NCBI GenBank assembly: GCA_036023115.1
Contig: JAYKKT010000046.1
Span: 4,681,001 to 4,745,000 of the forward strand
Direction: 5' to 3'
DNA: 64,000 nucleotides
DNA from: Brasenia schreberi
Lineage: Eukaryota > Streptophyta > Magnoliopsida > Nymphaeales > Cabombaceae
Made by a program: the position numbers and the translations under genes. Under the pieces are notes generated by a model. It was not told the origin of the DNA and did not search any database. It saw only the letters and a program-made list of their open reading frames with translations. The stretch's first letter is position 1, and every line of letters starts with the position of its first letter. This document shows, piece after piece, positions 12,013 through 25,240 of this stretch.

Positions 12013-12594
12013 AACCGCTTATTTTAAGGGAAATGGTCCTCAACGCTCAGGAGTGGATGACAGTAGTCGGGTTGCCTTTTGCAGCCATTTGAATAGTGGG
12101 GCACAATCGGTCGGTCCGGAGGCAAAGAGGGGCACAACTTGGTACTGCACCAGCACTCACTGGTGGTGGCCGTCCAATTTCTACATGGGGAAGGTGAAGT
12201 TTTATGTAAACATAGCCCTTTGTTTTGTGCGTGATGGATGAATCTCACACCCTGAGATTCTTCGTGCAAGCCTTTAATTAGAAATTGATTCCTTTTCATA
12301 CACAAAGTAAGTGTCTTGCGAGATTCTTTCCCTTTCTCGGATAGAAAAGTTCTCGGACATTTTTATAGAAACTTTCTATTGAGGGCCCCTTAAATTTGTG
12401 TAATTTCAAGGAGATGTTTCCTTACATGCTGAGACTTTGAAGTGCCTTTTCTATGTTCTTTCTAATGAAAAAGATAAACAGGGAATGTGTGTGCAGTATG
12501 CATGTTTTAGTGTGTGTGTATGTGCATATCTATGTATGTATATCTGGACATGTCCGGTCCCAATGGTGGTTGCGGTTTCGGAACCGTAAAAAAA

Positions 12595-12697
12595 GTTTTT
12601 TTTTTTGTAAAAGGGACACCAAGCGCCCGTGGGAGTCGAGTAGAACTCCCACTTGGCTCAAATGTGGCTAACGTTCAACCATTGAGCCAAGCCTCAA
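12595..12697 (-). repeat. tRNA-derived SINE, third copy
   Basis: Minus strand: A-box GGCTTGGCTCAATGG, then a B-box-like GGGAGTTC-TACTCGACTCCC with about four extra bases inside the T-arm, then a tail ending CCCTTTTAC and a pure A run (12596-12606 as T). The layout matches the other two copies. The extra bases would spoil the pol III B-box, so this copy is probably inactive. Confidence 0.6.
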
Positions 12698-12709
12698 TGT
12701 GTATCTCAA

Positions 12710-12716
<7 letters not shown>

Positions 12717-12775
<59 letters not shown>
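12717..12775. repeat. (TA)n microsatellite
   Basis: About 58 bp of uninterrupted TA dinucleotides, immediately next to a GGTTCC-rich island. Confidence 0.95.
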
Positions 12776-12776
<1 letters not shown>

Positions 12777-12781
12777 CGAGG

Positions 12782-12925
12782 GATTTAAAACAATTGATTT
12801 TGGTTCCAGTTCTGAGCCGGTTCTTAACAAGTATGAATTGTAACCAAATCGGGAGGTACCCGAGTCCGGTTACGGTTTTGGGACTGGTTTGACCGGTTCT
12901 AGTTACCGACATTTCCGAAGTCGCT
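12782..12925. repeat. GGTTCC/CCGGTT-rich dispersed repeat island
   Basis: Dense in ggttcc, accggttc and ccggttac words, like 8795-8955 and 31655-32070. Termini cannot be defined by eye. Confidence 0.4.
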
Positions 12926-12969
12926 TCCGAACATGCCATGTATATGTATATATATAAGAAGAAAACTAA

Positions 12970-13198
12970 GAGTTGCTAGACACCCTCTCATGTCAGACTA
13001 TTAAACGATATGTATCATCCATACGATCTTAGGATCAATGTAGATCAAACTATCCATCAATATCAACACAAAAATCGATATCATTTAATGCATGGAGTGC
13101 ATTAAATACGATGTGGAATGGATGTCTTGATCACATTGATCGCACAAATGGTAATGATGATCAAGTAATGTATAATATGTGAGGTTGTCTAGCAACTC
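12970..13198. mobile_element. Small non-autonomous DNA transposon (MITE-like) with about 22-bp TIRs
   Basis: The left end reads GAGTTGCTAGACACCC, then TCTCAT; the right end read in reverse is GAGTTGCTAGACAACC, then TCACAT, so 20 of 22 positions agree. The 229-bp element has no coding capacity. No clear target duplication flanks it, so the superfamily is open. A similar left end (gagttgctagg) occurs at about 43383. Confidence 0.6.
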
Positions 13199-14364
13199 CC
13201 ACTCTCTCATGTATATGAATATGTGTATGTGTGTAAGTATATATGACATCTACATGTATATGTAATTATGGTTGCATACGTAGATCCTTGATTAGATATA
13301 GGTGACCACACGTAAAACTTATATTGGAAAATCCAGCCCCAAATCCAATTACTTTCTTCTAGCAAGCGCATGGTGTCCCCTCCACATATCTGGGTTAATC
13401 TGATCCAATGATGCATAGAGTACACATCTATACATAAGCCTGGGTCAGGTCTTCATTGCATCTATCATGAGTGTAATCCTTCATTTCTGGTTGGAAATGG
13501 GGGAAATTATTGGAATTTTGGGGTTGGTGAAAGCTTTTTACCGAAAGATCGGTATTTTAGAGAAATTAAATATTTGTATCAAATCTGTCTTTTACTTTGT
13601 AATATCGACAAACTTCAATACCTGACGAAATCAAGATTTCATACTGTTAACTTTGAATCTTGTACATGCAAATATCAAACACTTACATATATTTCTACAT
13701 GTACCATGATTCTTTCTAAGGTGTGCTTGAGAACTAACTTTTAGGTTTTTTTTATCGTTCCTTCCCATATGACCATCTCTTATGATGAATGATGAGTCCT
13801 TCACTTTTTTATAAAAAAGAAGCTAAGTCTTTGGTAATATTGATATACCAAGATGATTTGACACTATCTCATTTGCGAGCTTAAGAAATTATAGTAAGTT
13901 ACTTGAAGAACTTACAAAAAACTTAATTAAATAAACAAGAGTTAAAGAGAAGATTGCAAGGGTATTTATAAGCAACAATTAGATTTTCAGATTCACATCG
14001 CTTATACATAAGCATTGATACAGACGACAAAAAAAGTTTTCACCCAATCAATATTTATAAAAGGTCTTACTTTTTAAGCAAGACTAATATAATATTAAAG
14101 ACTTGTGTTTGAAATATTATGTCTATCCACAATATCATTATAAATCATGATTATAGGTCTATATAACAGTTCTTCACCAACGGACACTAACCCAATATTA
14201 GCACTCTTTTATGAAACGTTGCATTACTTTTGAAAATGTTCCAACTAAATTATGTGCAAAATGAATTTTAAGTGAATGGTGGGCCTGACGTGATAAGCTT
14301 GCCTACCCTCCACAAAGTAAGTAACTAGTGCACACCCTTGGGCTGGGAAGGTCCCAAACTCTCT
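13199..14364. other. AT-rich intergenic DNA upstream of the first CEP gene; nothing recognised
   Basis: Both strands were scanned. Only short, low-complexity frames are present. The last few hundred bases presumably hold the promoter of the CEP gene at 14453. Confidence 0.4.
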
Positions 14365-14370
14365 TATAAA
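14365..14370 (+). promoter_or_regulatory. TATA box of the CEP gene at 14453
   Basis: A TATAAA within ctcttataaacg lies 83 bp before the ATG, leaving room for a leader of about 50-60 bp. It is the only good TATA match close to the start. Confidence 0.6.
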
Positions 14371-14452
14371 CGCACCAGCCGTCTCTCCTTCTTCATCGGG
14401 TTGTCGTATCAACAAGAATTGAAGATAGCTAGCTTTCCACAGTCAGCCTCTC

Positions 14453-14740
14453 ATGGCCTCGAAGCTCTTTGTCTTCCTCATCTTTGCTTTTCTCTCCTCA
14501 TGGACCTTGTTAATATCTCCATGCGAGGGGAGACGCTTAAACACCAACAAGCTGCAACCAATGCTGCCCAAAAAACACCTCCAAGAGAGGATTTTGGCTG
14601 CCGGAAAAGAACGAAAGAGCCATAGAAAACACTCGAAAGGGCAAAAAAGGCGTCGTCGGACTGAGGAGGTATCAGTGGAGGATTTCCGACCAACGACTCC
14701 TGGTCACAGCCCTGGAGTAGGCCATGAGGTTCAAGATTAG
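14453..14740 (+). CDS. CEP: C-terminally encoded peptide (CEP) precursor
   Basis: A single exon encodes 95 residues. Residues 1-26 form a hydrophobic signal peptide (ending ISPCEG). A basic variable pro-region follows, with a strong run GQKRRRRTEE at 63-72 just before the mature domain, which could be a processing site. The CEP domain at 77-91 reads DFRPTTPGHSPGVGH, a canonical 15-residue form with conserved Pro and Gly positions; four residues (EVQD) trail it. CEPs are secreted, prolyl-hydroxylated hormones that signal nitrogen demand and root development through CEPR-type receptor kinases (family knowledge). The start is the only Met in frame with a signal peptide. A second CEP precursor lies at 26875 on the same strand. 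Confidence 0.96.
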   Translation: MASKLFVFLIFAFLSSWTLLISPCEGRRLNTNKLQPMLPKKHLQERILAAGKERKSHRKHSKGQKRRRRTEEVSVEDFRPTTPGHSPGVGHEVQD

Positions 14741-16129
14741 AAATACAGCCTGCAACGATTGTGTATATATATGACAAAAGTAATGGCTGTTAACTTACTA
14801 ATGTACGTGTTCTCATGGAGCCTTAATTCTTCTTCGGAGTGCAAAGCCAAGTAGTGTAGATCTTATGTATTGCATGGTTGTTCCAAGTGTAAATCCATGG
14901 TGTGCTTCTGGATGTATCAAGCGTCGTGCTCGACGTACCGCTGTTTCATTAGTATGTAACGTATTTCGTGCTTGTACCTTTGGTATTTGAATAAACGGAG
15001 CAACAATTTCAAGGAAGTAAATGACAATAACTAATGAATTAGATCAGTGATCTCATCATTGAATTATGGCTGGTGTAGCAGAAGTTCGGGCCATTTCACG
15101 CATAGTGATCTTGTCAAAAAAGAATTACTGTGTTCGCATCAAAACTGGCGCCAATATTGGCACCTAATTTTCTTGAATTTGCTGCAGATTGGTAATTTAT
15201 TCTCTACACCCCATGATGATCTAAATGAAAAAAAACTCTAAGTTGCGTGCTTTAATCCCATTTTATCCTTTTTCATGATAATATATACATATGGTTCCCT
15301 TCCAAGTTATTTTGTGCTCATGACTCAAAGCCAGCTAATTCTACATGGCAGCTAATGCAAGATGATAGCAGGTTGTTATCATCAGTATACGTATCTCATC
15401 CAATAGAATTCTGCATGGAGGATTTTTTTTTGGTGATTCATTTGTCTTAAGAACATGAAACTTTAATAGATCTTCCTCTCTCCAAGTTAGAATGAGAAAA
15501 AGCCAACGATTTTACGCTCTTAAAACGATCAAATTCTCAGTCTATATGTTAAAACTTACGTGCAATGAGAGATTGCATCTCATATTATTAGATGGAATAA
15601 GATTGGATTCATACCAATGTTCTTAGGATAATCCTGCTCGAAAATCTTCAAATTTGTCATTGATAATCTCAGCAGGGTCATCCCTTGACTGGTTTAATAA
15701 GAAATTAAGTTCCCTATACTGATTTTTTATCCAACCTTAGGATAAGAAATTAAGTTCTCTTGACCTGCCTAACCCCATATGGCCAGGCGAAACATAATAT
15801 CTGAAGATGATCCAACCCTAGGGCACGACAGAAGATTAGGTAAAAATCAAACTCAGAGAAACATTGGTTACTTATTAACCAACCTAAGACAGACCGTGGA
15901 TCATCAGCTCTGCGGCAATGGTGCCAACCGATTCTTAAGTATGAGTTGTAGAACCGAAATAGAGGTTTTCGTGTCTACTTTACTAGTAAAATAAAACAAG
16001 GAATTAAGCTGCACAATATAGCTTTCATGCTTGATATTTCTCAACTCGATTGAAGTTGGAAGAAACATAAACGTCCAGATAAACCTGATTGTTAGTTTTT
16101 CTTCAACTTTGTGAAGATTGATGGAGATG

Positions 16130-18195
16130 CTGGGCGTTACTGCACAACCAGGCTTTGCAGTAACGACGCCTGTGCATCAACGCATAAGGAGATGCTGAGC
16201 GTTATGCTTATGGCTAGCCGAGGCAGCTTAGCCGGCCATATAAGATGCATAGGGGGGCGACCTACTGGGGAGAGGTCTCGGAAGTAGCTGCACGAACCAG
16301 AAAAACGTGAAGAGTCGTCGGAATTCGGTAAGAAAATCCTCAAATTTTGTTTTTGTCAAATTTCTTATTTTTAGTTGCTAAAACCAAGTTAAATCATAGG
16401 GCTTTTGTTTGGTTCATGCTAAATCTTCGAAAACAAGCCTTGATGCGCGAAAATCGGCTCAAAACAAACGTAGATTCATAAAATTTTTCTTAAATCCGAG
16501 TTAGTGTTTTTCATGAATTTTCCGGTCAAAACGATACCGCTGGTGACCATTGATGGATTGGGTTGGAAGAGGAAGGGTAGGCGATCGGTTGACGACCATC
16601 GCCGGCCTTAATCGTCACCAGAAACCGGCGAAATCGATGCCGAAAAACTATGGGAACCGGCCCTTTTGGGTATGTCCCTCGTGTTCGTGTCGTATTGTGT
16701 CGGACACAACGTGTCATATCCAGTTTATGTCATGTCCTCGTGTCGCATATTAAGAACCATTTCTGTGTCAAAACATGTTCCGTGTCGAGTTTTGTGTCGG
16801 AAACGAGTCAAGTTTGGGTCGTGTCTTCAAATGGGTTTCTAGGTTAGAAAGATGACCCGTGTCAGTAGTTATAGGTTCTTTGTTGATACAATGACACAGG
16901 CTACCTACTGTGTCACTAAATTTGGATCTCAAATAACTTAAACGCATCCAGATTGGGGTTTGGGTGATTTTAGGGTCATTTGAGATCTGATTTGGATACG
17001 GTTTGTTGCATTAGATTCGTAGTTAAATAAATGTTAATATTTTAAATTATTTGTAATTGTTTAGAAATTAAAATTGGAGGATTTGGTGGTGATAAGAGTG
17101 GCACAACGGCTTTGGGATTGAATCTTAGCGCTCTTTCAGGTAGGGGGTTATGCATTCTTTTACAGAACCATGTAGAAGTGATTTTACTTATTTTAGATAA
17201 ATTTAAATGTGTATGATTGATAAATATTTTATTGATGTTTATGAAATGTTATTCACAATTATGGGTTATTTGATATGCTTTTTAAATAGAACATGTTTAT
17301 GACATTGATTGATAAAGAGCATGTTTTGATATGCATGTGTTGTATGAACATGATATTTAAATTTTGTTTAAATGTTGTATGGATATGGATTTGGTTTTAG
17401 ATATTCGTGGATCTGGATATGATTTGTGAATGTGATGAACTGTAATTGATTTTATAAATGTAATGATGTGTGAATATACTAGTCATACTTTGTGGATTGT
17501 GTGGGATCTCTAGAGACTTCCAGGTCACTCGAACGATTCGGCTTGGGGTGAATATAGGTTGTGTTCTCGGGCACTCTGCCGTGAGAGTTGGCGTGGTTAC
17601 CGTCGTGGATGGGGTTACCGAGGTCACGTTAGGGAGGGCCGGACGACTCCTGTGGCCTTTGGGACAGATACAGTATGGGTTGTAGTTATCGTAACTAATG
17701 ATATGTGTGTATGTTAGTGTACGCATATGAATTTGAGATAATGATTTAAAGATAACTGTGCTTTGTTATGAAATGATTGTGAAATTATGCATACTTTTAG
17801 TATGATTTTTGTTTAAAGATGTTTAACCTCCCTACTGAGGTGTGTATAGGAGCTCACCCAATTATTTTATAGCTTATCCTTAAGCTAGCACTTCGAAGGC
17901 ATACGAAGCAGAGTAGGAGTTGGATAGAGCTGCATTTTTATTTTAGATGGTAAGATAAGTGTTAAACGATTTATAAAATCTTGTTATTCGGGTTATTGTT
18001 AGGTGGGCCCCGCACCATTTTGGACGTATTGTTTAGAACTTCGATATGAATATTTATTTCAGTTAAATATTTTATTGAGTTTGAATTAAATTAGTATTGT
18101 ATTTAGTCACTGCTTACCATCACGCTCGCGCGAGAAGCGGCCACGTGGCATCTGCTTGGGCTAGGTCGTGGTTGAGACCCGAGCGGGTGTGACAC
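16130..18195. repeat. Unclassified plant repeat, probably a non-coding retroelement or LARD-like fragment
   Basis: The stretch contains repeated cgtgtcg/gtgtcgg words (16680-16810), a T-rich block with words such as gtgggccccgc and acgtggc near the right end, and finishes at cgagcgggtgtgacac, an ending I associate with plant retroelement termini. No pol domains were seen. Boundaries are approximate and the class is an inference. Confidence 0.3.
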
Positions 18196-18489
18196 ATGCT
18201 CTATGGGATTTGCTTGGAACCGGACAATTGATATCTTTTGAATGCATTGAGATTGGTCGTCTTGTTTATGGTGCTGTTTTGTATCAGAAAATCGGAATTT
18301 GCACTGTTACTTGTTTATAAGACATAATTAAGTCAAAATTGATTCTTACTAGTTCATCGGGAATGAAGGTGGATAAGTGAATGCCGAACTATTGCTCTAC
18401 TTCTCTAAACTTTTCAGTAGTTCACAGTTTTAAGAGGTTAAAGCAACGGTGCTATTAGCTTCTCCATTCTGTAGGAGCTGCAATGACAG

Positions 18490-18521
<32 letters not shown>

Positions 18522-18725
18522 CATGCATGCACACAGTTAAGGCTTTCAAAAAGAGCCACGGGTTATGGGATCTCAAAATTTCACTCTTTTGGAGCAATTA
18601 GATGAGCTGTTGGTTGTAAGTACTGTTTCACGGCACCTGAGTAGTTAAGCTGGGGTGAGTAAATACAGTGAGCTACAAAACAGGTTGTGCTCGTCTTGAC
18701 GGCGCTTGTATAGGCTCGTGTACTG

Positions 18726-18730
<5 letters not shown>

Positions 18731-18793
<63 letters not shown>
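18731..18793. repeat. (TA)n microsatellite
   Basis: Sixty-three bases of uninterrupted TA dinucleotides in intergenic DNA. Confidence 0.95.
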
Positions 18794-18796
<3 letters not shown>

Positions 18797-19204
18797 AGAG
18801 AAACATGCTATACCAATAAGTTAGATGGATATAATATCTTGAAGGGGTCAATGGTTTCATTTTCTCTAAAGTTGCATTAAGAAGATACAATTTCTAACTT
18901 AAAATGACTTAAAATGAGCAAGAACTTCATTTTTCTTTCGTGAAAACTAGGAAGAGAAACTTAAATGAGCAAGATTGTCTTCGGTTCGTTGAATAAACTT
19001 GTGGGGCATTTAAAATACTTTATTATTATTATTTAAGATAACTTAGATATGTAGAATGACGATCAAAGAAAGCTTCACTAAGAAAATACAAGAAATTAGA
19101 TTGTGAAAATGTGATAAGAGAGACAAAAATCACATAAGTGTTGGAAGGAAGCAAGATCTAGCTTATGTTGAGTTAACTATTAGCATGACACAAAACTGAA
19201 CTCT

Positions 19205-19275
19205 ATCGAAATAAAGAATTCATGTCGATGACCTCATCTAGTATGAGAAAAGGCTTAATTGTTGTTGTTTAATTT
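19205..19275 (+). repeat. Possible 3' end of an RTE-type LINE
   Basis: The text gaattcatgtcgatgac, then ctcatctagtatgag and aaggcttaattgttgttg resembles the common plant RTE LINE 3' end (conserved spacer, then a TTG-repeat tail). A closer copy is at 25005-25240. No coding portion is attached. Confidence 0.35.
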
Positions 19276-21029
19276 GTAATGAAAAAGCAAACTATGTATC
19301 GAAAATTAAAGAACACTAGATATGCCACAGGCAAACAACCCGATGAAAAGAGCCACAAACAGGAAACGTTACTTCTTTCGATTGATTTTTACGTATCCCT
19401 AAAACACACAACTCTATCTCTGCGCGCACACACGCACACACATATATAGCTGGAGACAGAAGATTTGATAACAGCTAGTCCAATGAACCATGTTTCTGAT
19501 TGGAGAAAGTGCCTCTATACATCTTACGAACATCAAATTGTTTAATATTTCCACACATCCGCCCCACCAAAACACACTCATCTCTCATAGAGACAAGCGT
19601 GCACCCAGCTTTTCTCTTGGTCGATGTTGGCAACGTGTCACATGCTACATGAATAACTTGGAAAGAAACGTTGTTTGGCGGATCCATTCTCAGTACAATG
19701 CAAGAAAGAAAGAGCTTCCACCTTCATGATTCTTAAACAACCGACTAAAAAATTAATTTAAAAGAGAAAGATTGCTAATATTCTTCTAAAATAAGAAAAA
19801 CAAAGCCCTCTTTGTATACTCCCTTGAATAAACTAAGGCACCACGTTGCATGTTGGAATTAATGTTAGTGCACATGAACATCTAATTTTTAAAACTTCCA
19901 TTTCCTTCCACTTTTCCTTTTGATAGGCTCTATAGCCATCCTTCAAGATTCACCCTTCAAATAAATCCAAGTGAAGTGTGCAAGACAACCAATGTATGAG
20001 GAATTAAAGGCATAAAAAATGAGTTCCTTTTCGGATCCAAAGCTTCGCTGGACAAGACCACTGAGTCTGGGATTTGATATGGAAATATTTCTTTTAAAAA
20101 GTATCTTTAATAATGCGAAATAAAAAGGAAAATCTTTAAAAATGGGTGGTGCGATGTAATAAATTCTGAACTTTTTATTTGGCATGATTGCGCAGGATTT
20201 TCATGCCTGTTTAATCATGTCGCTTTAAGTTCCCCATAGTTAAATAGTTAGCAGGGGATTCGTATGATACGTAATATACCTACATCTAGCAGCATATTCC
20301 ATGTTAGGTATTAGTTCCTTGGATATTCTCCTCTGAGTGAACGTTTTCGCCAACTCTCAAATTAAGCCATAACAATGGCTGCCCTGAGGCAATGCAGGTG
20401 GAAGTAAGCACGGCGATCATCATGTGAAGCACAAGAATTACCTCGAAAATGATTCCTCGTTATAAAGACTAACGCCTTCATTCATCACTTACCACTAAAC
20501 TTAAGAACCGAAGCTCAAATTGCTATTCTTAAAAGAATACGAAATTACATATAAAAATTCTTTCAATTTCTACCTCAAATGTCAAGGGACCCTTTGCCTC
20601 TTGCCTTCACCATTGTCTATGTAAGGAAATCAAATGCTTGAACTTATGATCATGTCAATTATTTAAAAAATATGCTTGAAAGAGTTTGTAAAGTCAAAAT
20701 AAAATAAAAGACTTTGAACATGGGGTGGCCAATGTTTCTCAAGATATCAATAATATTATTTTAGTGAAAAAGAGTTTGAAAGCAAAGCTTTAAAAAGATA
20801 AAAACATGCGCCACTTTTTGATGTGACTGAAGTTAACATGAGGTCTTCATGTGACAGTTCTCCGAGCTCAGTCTAGATCATAGATTAAGATTTTGGCTCA
20901 AGGAATCAACAACGATTCTCGAATACTACTTATGGTCCTTCATACTTCAAAGATACAGTATAAGCGTTTACTCTCAGGAACTTGAGGTTAGTCAGACTTC
21001 TGATAGTTGGCATCTCACTGAATTCCTGA

Positions 21030-21103
21030 TCTCTTAAGAGAGTGTTACTAATAATACACTCATCTGTTCTCTTAAGAGAGTGTTACTAATAATACACTCA
21101 TTA
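21030..21103. repeat. Tandem duplication, 38-bp unit, two copies
   Basis: The unit beginning tctcttaagagagtgttac is repeated back to back at 21030 and 21068 with essentially no differences until the last few bases. Each unit starts with the palindrome tctcttaagaga. Confidence 0.85.
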
Positions 21104-24100
21104 ATTATCTATTAACCAATCAAAGTTCATAAAGCAATACAAAATTATTTATTTTATACAAAGCAATTTGAAAATGCTAATGTTCAAGTTTAGATGACTT
21201 GAAATGCCTTTGAGTCACCAAAAATTCATTTAATTTGGTAAGTTTTCAGAAACAACTAATTATGTTCTTCTGTTTTACTGTGACATTTTAAAACTTCTCA
21301 TCCCCAGAACCACTTTTCCTACTCCCTGTTAGATAGACACTGTAGATATTTAGAAAGATTTCCAATTGGATGTAGAAGTTTATCTAAGGTGCGGCAAATA
21401 ACCCATGAAACTATTTAGTTCCGGGTGAATTCTGTATTATAGCTCATGGATTCAACTGTGGGCTGTCGCTTTTCTGTGATTTTTTAAAGAAATCTCAAGT
21501 GGGACTGGCACCCAACGCCGCTCAATGTAGATCCGCCATTTAAGATCGCATGTGCAGAAAGCTAAGAGACTGCGGAATCAAAGAGGATCTTGTGTTCAGA
21601 GTGCCAGAGAGTATATTAGGTACGGCCAGTCCACAACCATGCATTGGTGTCTGCAGCATATCCCTAACTGCAGGTACAAGGCTCCAATGTCTGGTTGGCT
21701 CGTCCTCCTCCAGTTAATGCGGTTTGTACACTACCTGCTGTACATACATATGGTTGCTTGATCTTTACCACTTTAGTTTTCTTCCTCGCTTTATAAATTT
21801 TCTTTAAAAGCTTGTGGGAACGTGAGGTGCAGCAGAAGAATCCCCTCATGATTCTCTCTCTCTCAGGAAAAGAAGGATCTTTTCAAATCCAAACCTACCC
21901 TTCTAGCCATGTCCAAATCCATCCCTTTCTCTTTGGCATCAAAATTTGTGAATCATTTGGTTTTATCAAATCGAAAACTTGTGATGACTGAAAAGAATTG
22001 TTAGATCCAATTTCAGTCAAGAAAGATTGATGATACATATGTGCCTGTCCTCTGAATGTCCTATACTCGAAGACAAGACTTATATTAGCACAACAAACTA
22101 TAGGTACCTGGGGCATGCAACTTTTTTCAGAATCTCCCGGTACATTCTACCGGAACACGAAAGACACGACGTAAATTAAGCTAAGTAAATTGTTGATCAA
22201 GTTATTTGTGATTATCTTGTGAGCATCTGCCGAACTCAACATGCATTGTCCTGCGATTTTTATATTATGCACATATGTAAGACTTGAAGATGAATGGTGG
22301 CAAAAGTCTTCCATCCTAAACTTCACAAAGTCACCGTCTCGCACCTGATCTCAGGTGCTCTTCTTACACAACCTTCCTGAATCCCATTTTTCTATTAGTG
22401 CTGAAAAAGGGGTTGATGTTAAGGCATGTGCTTTCATCCAAACTTGACTCCGCAGTCACTCGAAGAACGGATTAGTCTCTGACGTCATTTGTGCAAGTCA
22501 AAACCCCAGGAGTTCACTGGAGTTGAGTGAGGTTCATCACATAGTTTGGGTGCTATTGATGCAACAAGGTAAGCCTCGATATCCAAACAACCACAAGGGG
22601 CGGCAGAGTTATCCCCTAAAGCAGTGGCGAACCTATTCATGGCCGGACGCGATTGACTGTCTTTTGCCAAAATCTGAAAATGTCTAAAATATCAACAGAA
22701 GCTCTCTGAATGTTTACAGAAATTATAGACTGCCTCGCCAGAACTTCACACAATTGGACTTTTGGCCAAAAGAAAGGGTTGGTCTCGGAACTGGTCAGAA
22801 AGTTACAGATGGTACCAGAAAAAAACCCAAAAGAGAAGATTCTCAACTTGAAGGCCTCTTTGAGGATGCAGTCAAATTGCACCTGCCAAGTGGACCTTTA
22901 ATTCGGAAGCCCAACGAGAGGAAAAGATTCGCTGAAGAATCTAACCTAAAAAGATACCCGACAGAATGAATCATGGCCTCTTGAAAAATGTAGTTGGTGT
23001 GGCCCGGCTCTGTCTTGCTGCCTCTAACATGCACCCACCAATGTGGGAGCTCTAAAATAAAACTCCCACAAATAAGAAAAAGGAAAGGCGTAGGCTGCGC
23101 ATATGTAGTTGTAGAAGTAGTAGGTCACTGTCTATATACACTTGATTATAAGCTGAATCTCTGACCTTCCCACCATAATGGAATAAGTGATAAGACTTTC
23201 ATCCATTACCATCAAATCTATGCTTAAAGCAGTCAATGACAGATGATTTAATATATCTTTCAATCTCAACCATCTGACTCTTGATTTGCATCTCTTGTTG
23301 AGATTATTCCTTGGACCTAAATAACCAATCATTCGTTCTCTCTAGGAAACATACAAATGATGGAGATCACTAGATTTCAGCATTCAGTAAGATTTCCCAC
23401 TTTTTTCTAACTAAAAAAGATATTTGGGGGACCTTCCTGTGTAGGGTAGACCCCACCCTACATCGTAAATCTTGGGAGTGGACAGCTGGCTATGTAGTTC
23501 TGTTTGATAGCTGTTCTGTTAGGTAATCTCACAGGGGATGGATCAAACTCAAATCTAAATTCTTGCATTTCTTCTCATTAATGCCCGAGATGTATTTGGC
23601 CCATATTTCACATTGCAGAACTCATCTGAGAAAAACGTGAACAAGAATACTGGGATGATTTAACAAGTTCCTCAAACAGAAGAGAAAAAACAATGGTGGT
23701 CAAGCACGAAAGATTCAAATATTTAACGTATCTTATTTTCTATTCATAGAAGTTGTATACGAACTGATACCAACGTCAATTGTGCTCGTCAATCTGCTGT
23801 AGCCAAGTGAAGAAAACGGGTCTCCATTGAAATTAAAGGAAACCTTCCTTGTATTAAGTTTGCGTACGTGTGGCAGCGGGGAGTTGTTTCACTTAGTTAT
23901 TTTGGGAGTAGCTCATGCATATCAAGAACTTCCCTATTTTTAGATTAGCAAACATCACTAGTAGTTATCAATTCAGACCCAAAGTGCGGATCTTCCTTTT
24001 TTCTAAACTTAGGAATCAAATGCAGCAGGAGTCATAATCCTAATACTTATCTGGTCTCAGCGGAGAAACGCCTCAAAGTGTTGAAAGGAAATGATAAAAC

Positions 24101-25004
24101 TTAATCTTTTGCTCTTTAGAGTTGAATGATGTCCAAGACTGAATACTGTGGCAGCAATGAATCCATGTAGGCGAGTCCACTTTGTATTAGGAGTGCTTGG
24201 TTTTGGCTGGTGATAGTGTCAAACTGCAGGAGATGGCAACCAGAAAAAAAAAACACAATTAAACCCTTTAAATTTGTTTCTTTCTCTGGTTAAACCTGCT
24301 GTAATTACTTTTTACGGTCAGATTTTAACAATTTTATGTATTGTGGGATGTGATTGAGGTTTATGGTATCAAAGAATCCATCTAGCCCACCCACCAAGAC
24401 TTGGGTAGTTAAACGTATTGTCGGGGTTGTACAATACCTAAACCCACTAAGAGGAAAGCTCATATTGGTGTTTATGACGGAGAAGTATCCTTTTATCTAT
24501 TGATGAAATTCAAAATAATTTATATTGAAATTTCGGATGAGTTTGATTGATCAGTGAGGGGTTTATTGGACGACTTATATTTGGAGAAGACAATTTGGTT
24601 TTTGATTGATGGAAGACTCTAGTCTGGGGGCTACTGTGTTTCACTAACTTTTGCATCATTGCTGCTATAACATACAAGGAAAGAGAACTTTTGATGAAGG
24701 ACGAGTAAAGTTGCGTATTGCAGAAAACCATTGACTTTGGCTTAATTTGCCTAGGCATAACGTAGTGGTAGGAAGCAGTAAAGAGCAAGAAAACCAATGA
24801 CTTCTCTACAAAGAGTTTGAGTGGGAGAGAGAAAATCAGTGACCAAGTTCATGCGATCGAGAAAGTCCAAAAATAATTATTACTTAGGAACTCCCCCACA
24901 TTGAAAGAGCAATACTGTGTACCAAGATTTATGAATAATATTATTGACGTTCAGAACTGTTCAGATTCTAGTTAACTCAAACTCGAGTCTTTCTCACCAA
25001 TACT

Positions 25005-25240
25005 TATGGACGCATAATTTTGCTAAGTATTAGATGAGGTACCGCTCATGTAAGGGATCACTCTTACATGGCCGGTCTCAAGCCTAGATAAAGAAGGATT
25101 ACATTAGGCTTCTCATAGCTAGCAGAAAACTTTGTCATATTTATCTACCATGGATAGGGCTATGTGAAAACAAAGAATCCATGTAACCAACCCCATCTAG
25201 TATGACAAAAGACTTTGTTGTTGTATTAGATGAGGTTGTA
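25005..25240 (+). repeat. RTE-type LINE 3' end fragment
   Basis: Recognisable in order: tctcaagcctagataaagaagg, a block ending agcagaaaactttgtca, then gaatccatgtaaccaacccc, atctagtatgacaaaag and a short TTG tail. This order matches the 3' region of plant RTE LINEs as I know it. Related pieces lie at 41080-41200 and 44565-44660 (both minus), and another TTG-tailed piece at 25545-25585. It is a 5'-truncated, dead insertion. Confidence 0.5.

Noticed and set aside
11870..12241. 123-codon plus frame
   Set aside because: It runs antisense through a SINE and has no family resemblance.
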